From: JAVBLW01 sp031553215
GTDB taxonomy: Bacteria; Bacillota_I; Bacilli_A; Acholeplasmatales; Anaeroplasmataceae
Reading direction: 5' to 3'
Length of the DNA: 64,000 bases
Assembly: GCA_031553215.1 (NCBI GenBank)
Contig: JAVBLW010000017.1
Location: 27,639-91,638 of the forward strand
A program made the position numbers and the translations under genes. Positions 16,951 through 25,570 of this stretch are shown here, piece after piece. Numbering within the stretch: the first letter of the stretch is position 1; each line of letters begins with the position of its first letter. The notes beneath the pieces were generated by a model that saw nothing but the letters and a program-made list of their open reading frames with translations, made no database searches and had not been told where the DNA came from.

Positions 16951-17757
16951 ATGAAAAAAATACGCAAGTGGATAAATAGAGTAATGTTAGTAATGTGTCT
17001 TATGGCTTTGATACTAATAGCAATAGTGATTAGATCTTGTGTGAAAGATAATAAATATTATGAAAGTGGAGACATATTATACAAACTAAAAACTTTTGAA
17101 ACAGAAGGAAAGTACGCTGAATTTGCCGGACTTTCAAAAGCAGGAAAAACAAAAGAAGTAGTTATTGTACCTGATTATATTGATGGTTATAAAATAAAAT
17201 ATCTTGGTACAAAAAAGAATTATACATATCTGGCACCAAATACAACTAATATTGCTACTAGCGAGGTGCTTAAAAAAATATATTATTTAGGTTCATATAA
17301 AGTAAACTATAATGCAGAAAGAATAGTTAATGAGGATATAAAAGCTTTTTTCTTACCTACCTCTAATCTATTTGAATTTACTTCTTATGGAATAAGAGTG
17401 TTATTAGAGAGTATTCAATGCCAAGGACTTTATTTTCCATCATATTTTGATGTTACAGAATTTTATGGGCAGAATGATTATGTAAATCAATATGTTTTAA
17501 ATGCAAATGTAACTTATTATTTGAATTATATTGAAGGAAATGACGATGTATATTGGTTTGATGATTGTGATGATGAATTAATATCATATGTTCCAATAAA
17601 TCCTGAAAGAACGGGATATACATTTAAAGGTTGGTATAAAGATTCTGAATACTTAGATAAATGGAATTTTGAAACTGATATTGTGCCAAAGAAACAATAT
17701 GATAATGATGAGAATTATATTTACCAAGAAACTAAGTTATATGCTAAGTGGGAATAA
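16951..17757 (+). CDS. Membrane-anchored surface protein with a C-terminal InlB-type repeat
   Basis: 268 residues. An uncleaved-looking signal anchor (MLVMCLMALILIAIVI, residues 13-28) is followed by an extracellular part. VVIVPDYIDGYKIKYLG resembles a BspA-type repeat strand. The C-terminus, from about residue 215, matches the InlB B-repeat/Flg_new pattern: RTGYTFKGWYKDSEY and a final TKLYAKWE. It is a paralogue of the lipoprotein at 40787. AGGGAG precedes the ATG. Function unknown; such modules usually act in surface contact. Confidence 0.72.
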   Translation: MKKIRKWINRVMLVMCLMALILIAIVIRSCVKDNKYYESGDILYKLKTFETEGKYAEFAGLSKAGKTKEVVIVPDYIDGYKIKYLGTKKNYTYLAPNTTNIATSEVLKKIYYLGSYKVNYNAERIVNEDIKAFFLPTSNLFEFTSYGIRVLLESIQCQGLYFPSYFDVTEFYGQNDYVNQYVLNANVTYYLNYIEGNDDVYWFDDCDDELISYVPINPERTGYTFKGWYKDSEYLDKWNFETDIVPKKQYDNDENYIYQETKLYAKWE

Positions 17758-17791
17758 AAAAAGATGATTTCAGTTGAAATCATCTTTTTTT
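17755..17791. terminator. Bidirectional terminator
   Basis: A very strong hairpin AAAGATGATTTC / GAAATCATCTTT with an AGTT loop, A-run before and T-run after, between convergent genes. Confidence 0.88.
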
Positions 17792-18266
17792 AAGCTTGTT
17801 GTCTTTGTCGCATGTATTTGAATATTGAATATGAACCTAAACCCGCAAATAAGAAAGCTAATCCAAAATTTATCCAGAATGTTGGTGACATATCAGGATT
17901 ATCTGTTATATTATACGGTGCTTCAGTCAATAAACATTTCATGAATGTAGTATCATAACCTTGCTTTGTTAATGATCTCATAACAGCAATTGCAAAGGAA
18001 ATATAATTTGCAATCATAGATACAACAATAGTATATACTGTAACAATACCTATTAATTTGTTTGTAGGTTTTACTGGTCCTTTTATTACCCCTAGGTAAA
18101 ATAAAAAGCCAATTAAATATGCTGCAAAAGATGCATAAAAATTGATTAGTCCTAGTAAAATCCAAACTGCAACTCCACCTAAGGAAAACAATATACCTAA
18201 TAAAATACCTTTTAAATAATTGTTTGCTGGAATCATTTCTTCACTGTAAATTTCATTATTATTCAT
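17790..18266 (-). CDS. Four-helix membrane protein of unknown function
   Basis: 158 residues with hydrophobic segments near 22-44, 46-62, 68-92 and 128-148. The short cytoplasmic end is MNNNEIYSEEM and the C-terminus is basic (KYMRQRQQA). I do not recognise the family. GAGAGGT lies upstream of the ATG. It stands alone; its 5' side faces a 370-base gene-free stretch. Confidence 0.65.
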   Translation of the reverse strand: MNNNEIYSEEMIPANNYLKGILLGILFSLGGVAVWILLGLINFYASFAAYLIGFLFYLGVIKGPVKPTNKLIGIVTVYTIVVSMIANYISFAIAVMRSLTKQGYDTTFMKCLLTEAPYNITDNPDMSPTFWINFGLAFLFAGLGSYSIFKYMRQRQQA

Positions 18267-18640
18267 AAACTAAACCTCTCTCTCTACGATAGTATATCAT
18301 ATGAAATATAATTATGGTAGATAAAAAAACTTAACTTCTATGTTTATAGAAATTAAGCTTCAATAAATGGAATATAACAAATTATTTTGGTGTATAAATA
18401 GATATTTTTTTTAGCTTAAAATATCGTTTTTTATTGTTTAAAATAGTATTTATAAGAAGGTTATCTTAAACGTATTTATTTTTCTTCATTTGATATATTT
18501 AGATTAATGGTATTCATTTTTAATATTTATCATATTTAATTATATAGAAAATTAGTGTTTTCATTACTAGCGTAATCAAAGTAGTAGAAGTGAATATGAT
18601 AAAATTATAATTTAATATTTTTCTTCAAAAAATGATATCA
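18267..18640. other. Gene-free stretch between the membrane protein and CBS genes
   Basis: 374 AT-rich bases without a credible coding frame on either strand. The left 60 bases should hold the promoter of the membrane protein gene. A terminator hairpin oriented to the minus strand lies at 18323-18357. The 18358-18640 part would therefore be the 3' untranslated end of the CBS gene transcript, or an RNA gene. Confidence 0.4.
18323..18357 (-). terminator. Minus-strand terminator in the gene-free stretch
   Basis: CTTAACTTCTAT / ATAGAAATTAAG pair with one mismatch and a GTTT loop; on the minus strand the stem is followed by seven T. Confidence 0.6.
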
Positions 18641-19102
18641 TTAATTGTCAGATAGATTATTGTCATATTCAATAATATATTGAGTAGTGTTAGGACCAAA
18701 AGAAATTTCTTGAAGAGCATCTAAGGCAAGGTCTTCACTTTCATTTTTAAGTGCTAAATCTCTAAGACTAAGTACTCCACAAACATTATTTTCCTCATCA
18801 ACAACAACTAATCTTTTTATTTGGTAATAACCCATTAATTCACTTGCATCTTCAATTGGTAAATTGTTTTTCACTGTTATTACATTTTTAATACAAATGG
18901 AACTAATTTTGTCTTCCATTGTATGACCATTTACTAGTGATAGTAGTGCATCACGGTCGGTTACAACTCCAAATAATTGTTTTTCTTTCATTACTACAAT
19001 AAATCCTATGTTATATCTGTGCATTTTTATTACAGCATCTTTGATAGTATCGCTATATTCCACGGATACTATATTTTGAGACATAATCCTTTTTATTTTC
19101 AA
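18641..19102 (-). CDS. Two-CBS-domain protein
   Basis: About 153 residues forming a Bateman module. The first CBS has the segments IGFIVVMKEKQLFGVVTDRD; the second has IKRLVVVDEENNVCGVLSLR. The C-terminal 30 residues are acidic. Such modules bind adenine nucleotides. The start is uncertain: TTG at 19102 has GGAG 9 bases upstream and is my choice; TTG at 19117 and ATG at 19084 are alternatives. It is alone and divergent from yunC. Confidence 0.82.
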   Translation of the reverse strand: MKIKRIMSQNIVSVEYSDTIKDAVIKMHRYNIGFIVVMKEKQLFGVVTDRDALLSLVNGHTMEDKISSICIKNVITVKNNLPIEDASELMGYYQIKRLVVVDEENNVCGVLSLRDLALKNESEDLALDALQEISFGPNTTQYIIEYDNNLSDN

Positions 19103-19181
19103 CTTAATCAACTCCAAAAATAGTATTTACTAGAAGTTATATTTTATACGCATTTGAAATATGATATAGGGGGATGATATA

Positions 19182-19490
19182 GTGGATTTCATGAAAAAAG
19201 AAGTTTATATAGATGAAAAAAAATATTATGCAGTAGAGGTAAAGTTACCAAAGACGACATTAATAGTTGTTGGTAATGATATTGGCTTTGTAATGTGTGG
19301 AGCATTAAATATTGATATTTATGATACTCCCAAAATGAAAGAACGTAAGGTAATTTGTGCAAATGCGATTGGTGTGAAAACAGTAGATGATTTGATAAAC
19401 GGAGTAATCAACCAATCAACAAGCGCAGCTTCTGAAATAGGAATAAAAAGTGGAATGAGTGTGAAAGATGCGCTTAATTTATTATCTTAA
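19182..19490 (+). CDS. yunC: YunC-type DUF1805 protein
   Basis: 102 residues, the full length of the family. LIVVGNDIGFVMCGALNIDI and the NAIGVKTVDDLI stretch match DUF1805. Its biochemical role is not known. GTG at 19182 has AGGGGG 8 bases upstream; an ATG three codons later is possible. It directly precedes yunB, as the two are neighbours in Bacillus, and both are in the same reading frame separated by one stop codon. Confidence 0.8.
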   Translation: MDFMKKEVYIDEKKYYAVEVKLPKTTLIVVGNDIGFVMCGALNIDIYDTPKMKERKVICANAIGVKTVDDLINGVINQSTSAASEIGIKSGMSVKDALNLLS

Positions 19491-19538
19491 AAAAAAAATG
19501 TTTGGATATTTCTCTTATTACTAGGATTTGTAATAAGA

Positions 19539-20138
19539 ATGAGTTTTGGGTATTTTAATGAATCCATTACTCTTTATACTGAACAAGTGGCAAGAGAATA
19601 TACCGAACAAATTATTGAAAAGGCTCTAAATTCTAGTCTTGTAACAATTATGAGTGAAGGCAGTTTGATGACTCAGGTTGTTGACAGCAGTGGTAAGGTC
19701 GTCTATTCATATGTTGATGTAGAAAAGGTTACTAAGATAAGAAGTATAGCGGCTGGAAAAGTGACGGAAGCTATTAGTTTATTGAAAATTCAAGAAAATT
19801 TTAGAACTGTTGAACTACCGTTAGGATATTTTTTTAGTCGTAATATATTTCTATCTAATGGAATTAGGGTGCCAATAAATATTAATGTTATTGGTTCACA
19901 TAGTACTGATGTATTGGTAAGTGCAACTAGTTATGGAATAAATAGTAGTATTATAGAGATAAGTTTAGAAATAAAGGTAAGTATTTTAGTGGCAATTCCA
20001 TTCCAAAAAAGTGCGATTGATATAGTGACTGGAATACCTCTATCTATTGAAATTATTAACAGTGATGTACCAAAATATTATTATAATGGTGCCCAGCCAA
20101 TTCCAGGATTAAATCAGGAATTAGAAAATGAGAGCTAA
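19539..20138 (+). CDS. yunB: Sporulation protein YunB (N-terminal start unclear)
   Basis: 199 residues from the first ATG. EQVAREYTEQIIEKALNSSL, LPLGYFFSRNIFLSNGIRVP and the C-terminal IPFQKSAIDIVTGIPLSIEI match Spo_YunB, a mother-cell sporulation protein. Family members begin with a membrane helix. Here a hydrophobic stretch (VWIFLLLLGFVIR) is encoded in frame upstream of the ATG, between the yunC stop and 19539, with no ATG, GTG or TTG to open it. An ATG at 19498 is one frame off. Either a non-standard start, re-initiation after yunC, or a one-base error near 19501 explains this. Confidence 0.8.
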   Translation: MSFGYFNESITLYTEQVAREYTEQIIEKALNSSLVTIMSEGSLMTQVVDSSGKVVYSYVDVEKVTKIRSIAAGKVTEAISLLKIQENFRTVELPLGYFFSRNIFLSNGIRVPININVIGSHSTDVLVSATSYGINSSIIEISLEIKVSILVAIPFQKSAIDIVTGIPLSIEIINSDVPKYYYNGAQPIPGLNQELENES

Positions 20139-20161
20139 ATAGTAGCATATTATAAAAAATA

Positions 20162-20170
20162 TGATATAAT
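20162..20170 (+). promoter_or_regulatory. Extended -10 before yutD
   Basis: TGA-TATAAT, 16 bases before the yutD start codon; no clear -35. Confidence 0.4.
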
Positions 20171-20186
20171 ATTTTTGGTGATTTTT

Positions 20187-20861
20187 ATGGTAATAAATAC
20201 AAAAGTAGGATATTACGAAGTATTGAAAAATGTCAAAGATGCTTTAAATATTGATACATTACAAACTAAATATTTAGAAGAATACTTTGATAAATATCAA
20301 TATATCGTTGGTGATTTAAGCTCTACTGTTTTAAGACTAAAGGGTTTTTATGTAAATCCCGAGAAAGAAAATTATTATAAAAGTATTCCGGATTATTTAA
20401 ATGAATCATGTGCTTTTAGATGCCCATATTTTGTTTTAAGAAGAATTAATGAAGAAGAATATAATTCTTTAAAACAACAATATTCTAAGTCACCTAATTT
20501 AAATGTTACGGTAGCAGAGGAAAAAGAATTTATTTTAACTAAGGTTCCTTATGATAAAGAGAATTTAAATTTAGAAAGCACAAAGAAAAATATCACAAGT
20601 AATATTTTTGATATGGCAAGAATTAATAGTGTAAAGAAGTATGAATTACCAGCAGATTTAAAAGAAGATCCTAAAGTGACAGCATATAACTCGAATAAGA
20701 ATAACAATAATCAAAATAAGAATAATAATCAAAACAAGAATAACAATAATAATAGTAACCAAAATAAAAACAATAATAATCAAAATAGAAATAACAACCA
20801 AAATAAGAATAATAATCAAAACAAGAATAGCAACAATCAAAATAATAGTAATAGAGGCTAA
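20187..20861 (+). CDS. yutD: YutD-family protein with an asparagine-rich tail
   Basis: 224 residues. Residues 1-100 match the YutD family (VGYYEVLKNVKDALN, YIVGDLSSTVLRLKGFY, then a CAFRCPYFVLRR segment). Its function is unknown. From about residue 167 the protein becomes a tail of about 58 residues made almost only of Asn, Lys and Gln with a few Ser and Arg, probably disordered. GGTGAT lies 4 bases before the ATG; a TTG at 20175 is in frame but lies in the binding site. The Nfu-like gene starts one base after its stop. Confidence 0.82.
   Translation: MVINTKVGYYEVLKNVKDALNIDTLQTKYLEEYFDKYQYIVGDLSSTVLRLKGFYVNPEKENYYKSIPDYLNESCAFRCPYFVLRRINEEEYNSLKQQYSKSPNLNVTVAEEKEFILTKVPYDKENLNLESTKKNITSNIFDMARINSVKKYELPADLKEDPKVTAYNSNKNNNNQNKNNNQNKNNNNNSNQNKNNNNQNRNNNQNKNNNQNKNSNNQNNSNRG
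20689..20858 (+). repeat. Low-complexity AAY/AAR codon repeat
   Basis: Imperfect tandem units such as AATAAGAATAACAATCAAAA encode the Asn/Lys/Gln tail of YutD. Open frames on the minus strand here are by-products of the simple sequence. Confidence 0.85.
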
Positions 20862-20862
20862 T

Positions 20863-21102
20863 ATGGAACAAACAGTAATCGAAATAAAAAAAATAATTGA
20901 TAAAATTCGTCCTTATTTAAATAGTGAGGGTGGAGATGTTGAATTCATTCGCTATGAAAATGGTATCGTATATATAAAGATGCTTGGTGCGTGTATGGAT
21001 TGTACAATGCTAGATTCGACATTAAAAGATGGAATTGAAGCGATGATAATTGAGAATATTCCAGAAGTAATTGGTGTAGAAAATATTGTTGAAACATTAT
21101 AA
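20863..21102 (+). CDS. Nfu-type iron-sulfur carrier (NifU C-terminal domain)
   Basis: 79 residues, a complete NifU_C domain: IRPYLNSEGGDVEFIRYENG, the cluster-binding CMDC motif near residue 44 (GACMDCTMLDSTLK) and the C-terminal IPEVIGVENI. Two subunits bridge one [4Fe-4S] cluster and hand it to target proteins. GAGG lies 6 bases before the ATG. It follows yutD by one base and ends with a terminator. Confidence 0.9.
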   Translation: MEQTVIEIKKIIDKIRPYLNSEGGDVEFIRYENGIVYIKMLGACMDCTMLDSTLKDGIEAMIIENIPEVIGVENIVETL

Positions 21103-21123
21103 AGAGGGATAACCTCTTTTTTT
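21101..21123 (+). terminator. Intrinsic terminator after the Nfu gene
   Basis: AAAGAGG / CCTCTTT with a short loop and a T-run. Confidence 0.75.
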
Positions 21124-21137
21124 CTTTAATATTACTA

Positions 21138-21165
21138 TTTTCAAAAAATAAAAAAATGATATAAT
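21138..21165 (+). promoter_or_regulatory. Putative promoter of the membrane protein at 21196
   Basis: TTTTCA, 16 bases, TATAAT at 21160-21165 with an extended -10 (TGA), 30 bases before the start. Confidence 0.5.
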
Positions 21166-21195
21166 ATAAATGTATTTAAAGAGAGGAATTTGATT

Positions 21196-21648
21196 ATGCA
21201 TTATTTTTCATTTATTGTCGCAACATTATTAATAATTGCTAATATGGTAGGTTTATTTTTCTATTGTAAAAACACATATAAAAAGAAATATAGAGAAGCA
21301 GAAAAGAACATTATGATTAGTGGTTATCTTCTAATCGGTACAATGGTTTTAATGTTTATACTTTTGGCTGTTGGATATGATGCTGAACGTACTAATGTAG
21401 AACTTGATTTATCTTATAATAGTTTATGGTTTACTTTTATTGCTTTACCAATATGTGCTATATTAATATTTGCAGATTTAAAAACGCAAAAATGGGTCAA
21501 ATCTTTGACCGTTGATCATAAAAAAGGAAAAGCATCACATACTGAGGGTATGAAAGCTATGATTTTTGTTATAGCGGCACTTGTAATAGTAAATATTGCT
21601 TTATATTGTGTACATTGTGAGTCCTTCTTTTATATCATATTAGATTAG
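21196..21648 (+). CDS. Small membrane protein of unknown function
   Basis: 150 residues with four predicted membrane helices: about 3-23, 40-62, 78-95 and 121-143. The loop between helices 3 and 4 is basic (KTQKWVKSLTVDHKKGK). The last turn is Cys-rich (YCVHCESFF). No family recognised. I chose ATG at 21196, 9 bases after GAGAGG; a TTG two codons earlier is possible. It has its own promoter and terminator. Confidence 0.65.
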   Translation: MHYFSFIVATLLIIANMVGLFFYCKNTYKKKYREAEKNIMISGYLLIGTMVLMFILLAVGYDAERTNVELDLSYNSLWFTFIALPICAILIFADLKTQKWVKSLTVDHKKGKASHTEGMKAMIFVIAALVIVNIALYCVHCESFFYIILD

Positions 21649-21667
21649 ATGTCATTGACATCTTTTT
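21647..21667 (+). terminator. Intrinsic terminator
   Basis: AGATGTC / GACATCT with a 3-base loop and T5, overlapping the stop codon of the membrane protein gene. Confidence 0.7.
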
Positions 21668-21683
21668 AATTTAGGTGAATATT

Positions 21684-22556
21684 ATGAATGAATTACATAA
21701 ATTAGGTGAAAGAACGTATTATATCGATGGGCTGACTAATGTTGGAATATATATTATTAATGATAACGATATTGCTATAATTGATACTGGAATAAGTGAG
21801 TTTGCACCAAAATTGTTAGAAATAATAAAAGAGAATAATTGGAATTTGAAATATGTTATTAATACTCACAGTCATGCAGACCATAGTGGCGGTAATAACT
21901 ATTTGATAGAGCATACAAATTGCAAATTAATAACTAGTAAAATAGAACGAGCATTTTTAAGAAATAGTAAGTTAGATATTGGATTTTTATATGGTGGATA
22001 TCCCCTTGATGAATATGATAATCAATTAATGCATATCGATGAGCAAAGAGAAATATTAACTCTAACGGATTTACCTGAAGGATTATATTATTTTAAATTA
22101 CCAGGTCATCACTATGATATGTTTGGTATAAAAACACCTGATAATGTCTATTTTGTAGCTGATGCAGTTGGTAATCAAAGAGTAATTGAAAAGGAACATG
22201 TGCTACTTATATATAATGTTGATGGCTTTTTAAAATCTCTTGATATGATTGAATCATTTGATGGTATTGTTGTGCCATCTCATGTAAATCCTAATGTGGA
22301 TATGAAACAACTTATTGAGATAAATAGAAGTAAAATTAATGAAATAATTAACTTTTTAATTGATTATTTGGCAGTTGAACATACTCATGATGAAATAATA
22401 AAAGAGACATTTGAGCACTTTAATATTAAAATAAGCTATAATAAATACTTATTAATTAACTCAACGATAAGAAGTTATTTAGCATATTTAAATAACAATA
22501 AAAAAATTAAGACAATACTAAAGGATAACCTTATGTATTTTGTAATAAACAATTAG
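21684..22556 (+). CDS. MBL-fold metallo-hydrolase
   Basis: 290 residues. The beta-lactamase-fold metal motif is THSHADHSGG near residue 60, with further ligands in LPGHHYDMFG and VADAVGN and the closing His in VVPSHVNP. A helical C-terminal part of about 80 residues follows. The substrate cannot be told from the sequence; hydrolases of this kind range from glyoxalase II to quinone-like lactonases. AGGTGA lies 5 bases before the ATG. The ABC-F gene follows after 7 bases. Confidence 0.85.
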   Translation: MNELHKLGERTYYIDGLTNVGIYIINDNDIAIIDTGISEFAPKLLEIIKENNWNLKYVINTHSHADHSGGNNYLIEHTNCKLITSKIERAFLRNSKLDIGFLYGGYPLDEYDNQLMHIDEQREILTLTDLPEGLYYFKLPGHHYDMFGIKTPDNVYFVADAVGNQRVIEKEHVLLIYNVDGFLKSLDMIESFDGIVVPSHVNPNVDMKQLIEINRSKINEIINFLIDYLAVEHTHDEIIKETFEHFNIKISYNKYLLINSTIRSYLAYLNNNKKIKTILKDNLMYFVINN

Positions 22557-22563
22557 GAGAAAT

Positions 22564-24300
22564 ATGGTTATAACATTAGATAATGTATCATTTAAATATA
22601 TCGATAAACCATTACTTAAAAACGCATCAGTGAGTTTTACTGATAGTGATAAGGTTGGAATTGTCGGAGTAAATGGTACAGGTAAATCAACATTATTAAA
22701 ATTAATATGTGAACTTGAAAAGCCTAATAGTGGTAGGATTGTGAAGAGCGGTAATATGATTATTAACTACTTAGAACAGGATCCTGTTTTTGAAGTTAAT
22801 AAAACTATTTTAGAATGTATGAGCAATTTATCTACTAAGGAGCACCCAGTTAATGAATATGAAATAAAATCAATTTTAAATAAGTTGAAATTATTTAATC
22901 ATAGTACGCTTACAAATAATCTAAGTGGTGGAGAGAAAAAACGTTTAGCATTAGCTAAAATATTAGTTAGTTATTCTGATATATTAGTATTAGATGAGCC
23001 TACCAATCATTTAGATAATGATATGATTATGTGGCTTGAGAAATACCTAATTAGATGGAATAAAGGTTTAATTATGGTTACTCATGACAGATATTTTTTA
23101 GAACGAGTATGTACAAGGATGGTAGAATTAGATTTTGGTAATGTATATTCATATCAAGCTAATTATAGTAAATTTCTTGAATTAAAGGATTTAAGAATGG
23201 AACAAGAGGTTCATAGTCAAAAAAAATTAAAGTCAATATTAAAACATGAACTTGAATGGGTGAGAAAAAGTCCACAAGCTAGAACTACTAAAAGTAAAAG
23301 TAGAATAGATAGATTTAATAAATTAAATGAAATAGAATTTAATAATAATGAATCTATTGAAATGAGTAGTGTTAAAACTAGACTAGGCAAAAAACTTATT
23401 GAAATATATAATGGTTCGAAAGCTTTTGGAGAGAAGACTTTATTCTCTAATTTTAATTTTATGTTAAACCGAAGTGATGTAGTTGGATTTGTTGGGGATA
23501 ACGGCGCAGGTAAGAGTACTTTATTTAAGATTATAATGGGTGAAGAGCAATTAGATAGTGGAGAAATGATTTTAGGTGAAACACTTAAAATTGGATATTT
23601 TTCACAAACATTGGATTTAATAGATCCTGAAATCAGGGTAATTGACTATATAAAAGATAAGAATGAAATAATAGAAACTATAGATGGAGCTATTCCAGCA
23701 AAATCATTACTAGAAACATTTTTATTTGATAGTGATATGCAATATTCTAAAGTAAAAATGTTATCTGGTGGAGAGAAAAGAAGATTACAGTTATTAAGTG
23801 TATTAATGACCAATCCGAATGTTCTTATCTTGGATGAGCCAACAAATGATTTAGATATATATACTTTAGAGGTACTAGAAAATTATTTAGATTCTTTTCA
23901 TGGGCCTGTATTAATTGTTTCCCATGATAGGTATTTTCTAGATAAGGTTTGTAATAAATTGTGTATTTTTGAAAATGGTGGCATTAGAGAAGCATTTAAA
24001 ACATTTAGTGAATTCTTGGAAGAAGAAAAAGTAAGCTTTGATGATGTAAAAATAAAAACTAACACTAGAGTAAGAAATCAAATGCCAACTAAAGATAGAA
24101 ATGAACTTTTAGCATTACCAGATATAATTGATAAATTAGAAAAACAAATAGCTGAACTTGCAAAAAAAGAAGTTGAGTTTACAACCAGCTATATAAAATT
24201 AATGGAAATACTAAATGAAAAGAAAAAGATTGAAGATGAACTTAATGAAAAAACATTGAGATATTTTGAGTTATTGGAACTGAAAGAAAGCTATAATTAA
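22564..24300 (+). CDS. ABC-F ATPase, Uup/YfmR-like
   Basis: 578 residues with two ABC domains and no membrane part. Both sites look intact: Walker A VGVNGTGKST and VGDNGAGKST, signatures LSGGEKKR and LSGGEKRR, Walker B VLDEPTNHLD and ILDEPTNDLD. The linker holds the family-typical KSPQARTTKSKSRIDRF, and the C-terminal 70 residues form a coiled coil, as in Uup/YfmR. ABC-F proteins act on stalled ribosomes; in Bacillus YfmR overlaps in function with EF-P. AGGAGA lies before the ATG. Confidence 0.88.
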   Translation: MVITLDNVSFKYIDKPLLKNASVSFTDSDKVGIVGVNGTGKSTLLKLICELEKPNSGRIVKSGNMIINYLEQDPVFEVNKTILECMSNLSTKEHPVNEYEIKSILNKLKLFNHSTLTNNLSGGEKKRLALAKILVSYSDILVLDEPTNHLDNDMIMWLEKYLIRWNKGLIMVTHDRYFLERVCTRMVELDFGNVYSYQANYSKFLELKDLRMEQEVHSQKKLKSILKHELEWVRKSPQARTTKSKSRIDRFNKLNEIEFNNNESIEMSSVKTRLGKKLIEIYNGSKAFGEKTLFSNFNFMLNRSDVVGFVGDNGAGKSTLFKIIMGEEQLDSGEMILGETLKIGYFSQTLDLIDPEIRVIDYIKDKNEIIETIDGAIPAKSLLETFLFDSDMQYSKVKMLSGGEKRRLQLLSVLMTNPNVLILDEPTNDLDIYTLEVLENYLDSFHGPVLIVSHDRYFLDKVCNKLCIFENGGIREAFKTFSEFLEEEKVSFDDVKIKTNTRVRNQMPTKDRNELLALPDIIDKLEKQIAELAKKEVEFTTSYIKLMEILNEKKKIEDELNEKTLRYFELLELKESYN

Positions 24301-24314
24301 GCTTGAGGTGGAAT

Positions 24315-25526
24315 ATGTTGAATTTAGAAAAATTTAAGGAAGCAAGTAAGATTGTTAGTGAAGTTACATTAGATACTAAACTTATATATAGTGAGTATTA
24401 TAGTAACACAACTGGTAATAAAATATATTTTAAACCTGAAAATATGCAGTATACTGGAGCTTATAAATTAAGAGGTGCCTATTATAAAATATCCACTTTA
24501 AGTGAAGAACAAAGAAATAAGGGCTTAATTGCGGCTAGTGCTGGTAATCATGCACAAGGAGTAGCTTTTGCGGCTAAACAAAATGGATGTAAGGCTACAA
24601 TAGTGATGCCTACTACAACCCCTTTAATTAAAGTAAATAGAACTAAGAGTTATGGTGCAGAAGTAATATTATATGGTGATATATATGATGATGCTTCTAA
24701 TTATGCAATGAAGCTGGCATATGAGCAAGGTTCAACTTTTATTCATCCTTTTAATGATTTAGATGTTGTGGCTGGTCAAGGAACGATTGCAATTGAAATA
24801 TTAGAAGAAATGAAAGATGTTGATTATATTCTTTGCCCAATTGGTGGAGGAGGATTATGTAGTGGGGTTGCGATGGCAGCTAAGCTAATGAATCCCAATA
24901 TTAAAATTATAGGGGTAGAACCTGAAAATGCTAATTGTATGCAAGAATCACTTAAACAAGATAAAGTAATAACATTAGATAATGTTTCAACGATTGCCGA
25001 TGGTACCGCAGTTAAAACTCCTGGAGATAAATTACTTCCAATTATAAAGGAATATGTTGATGAAATCATTACAGTTAGTGATGAAGAATTAATTGTTTGT
25101 TTCCTAGATATGATTGAAAATCATAAAATGGTAGTGGAAAACAGTGGGTTATTAAGTGTTGCTGCTTTAAAACGTTTAAATGTTAAGGATAAGAAGATTG
25201 TTTCTATTTTGAGTGGTGGAAATATGGATGTTATAACTATGTCTTCAATAGTTCAGAATGGCCTTATTCAAAGAGGTAGAATTTTTACTGTTTCGGTATT
25301 ACTTCCAGATAGACCAGGTGAGTTAGAAAAGGTTGCGGGTGTTATAGCGCGTGCTAAGGGCAATGTTATTAAATTAGAGCATAATCAATTTGTTAGTACG
25401 AATAGATATTATCAAGTAGAATTGAGAATTACGATGGAAGCTTATGGAAATGAACATAAAAAGGAAATTTTACAAGTATTAGAAGAAACTGGTTATCGTC
25501 CTAAATTGGTAAAACCTAAATTATAG
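24315..25526 (+). CDS. ilvA: Threonine ammonia-lyase with ACT domain
   Basis: 403 residues. The PLP-binding lysine is in YTGAYKLRGAY, the phosphate loop is PIGGGGLCSG, and a C-terminal ACT domain (FTVSVLLPDRPGELEKVA) occupies the last about 75 residues. It converts threonine to 2-oxobutanoate and ammonia. The single ACT domain and the length match the short TdcB/IlvA type rather than the long enzyme with two regulatory domains. GAGGTGG precedes the ATG at 24315; a TTG at 24303 is also open. No other isoleucine genes are nearby, so a catabolic role is possible. Confidence 0.9.
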   Translation: MLNLEKFKEASKIVSEVTLDTKLIYSEYYSNTTGNKIYFKPENMQYTGAYKLRGAYYKISTLSEEQRNKGLIAASAGNHAQGVAFAAKQNGCKATIVMPTTTPLIKVNRTKSYGAEVILYGDIYDDASNYAMKLAYEQGSTFIHPFNDLDVVAGQGTIAIEILEEMKDVDYILCPIGGGGLCSGVAMAAKLMNPNIKIIGVEPENANCMQESLKQDKVITLDNVSTIADGTAVKTPGDKLLPIIKEYVDEIITVSDEELIVCFLDMIENHKMVVENSGLLSVAALKRLNVKDKKIVSILSGGNMDVITMSSIVQNGLIQRGRIFTVSVLLPDRPGELEKVAGVIARAKGNVIKLEHNQFVSTNRYYQVELRITMEAYGNEHKKEILQVLEETGYRPKLVKPKL

Positions 25527-25570
25527 TCATAAAATAATAATTTTAGCACAAAATATAATAGGTGATTATT

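Noticed and set aside
20689..20858. CRISPR-like repeats
   Set aside because: The units are imperfect, without spacers, and fully explained by the Asn/Lys/Gln codons.
20658..20871. Two minus-strand open frames across the YutD tail
   Set aside because: They encode only Ile/Val/Leu or Tyr/Cys/Phe runs produced by reading the Asn/Lys repeat backwards.
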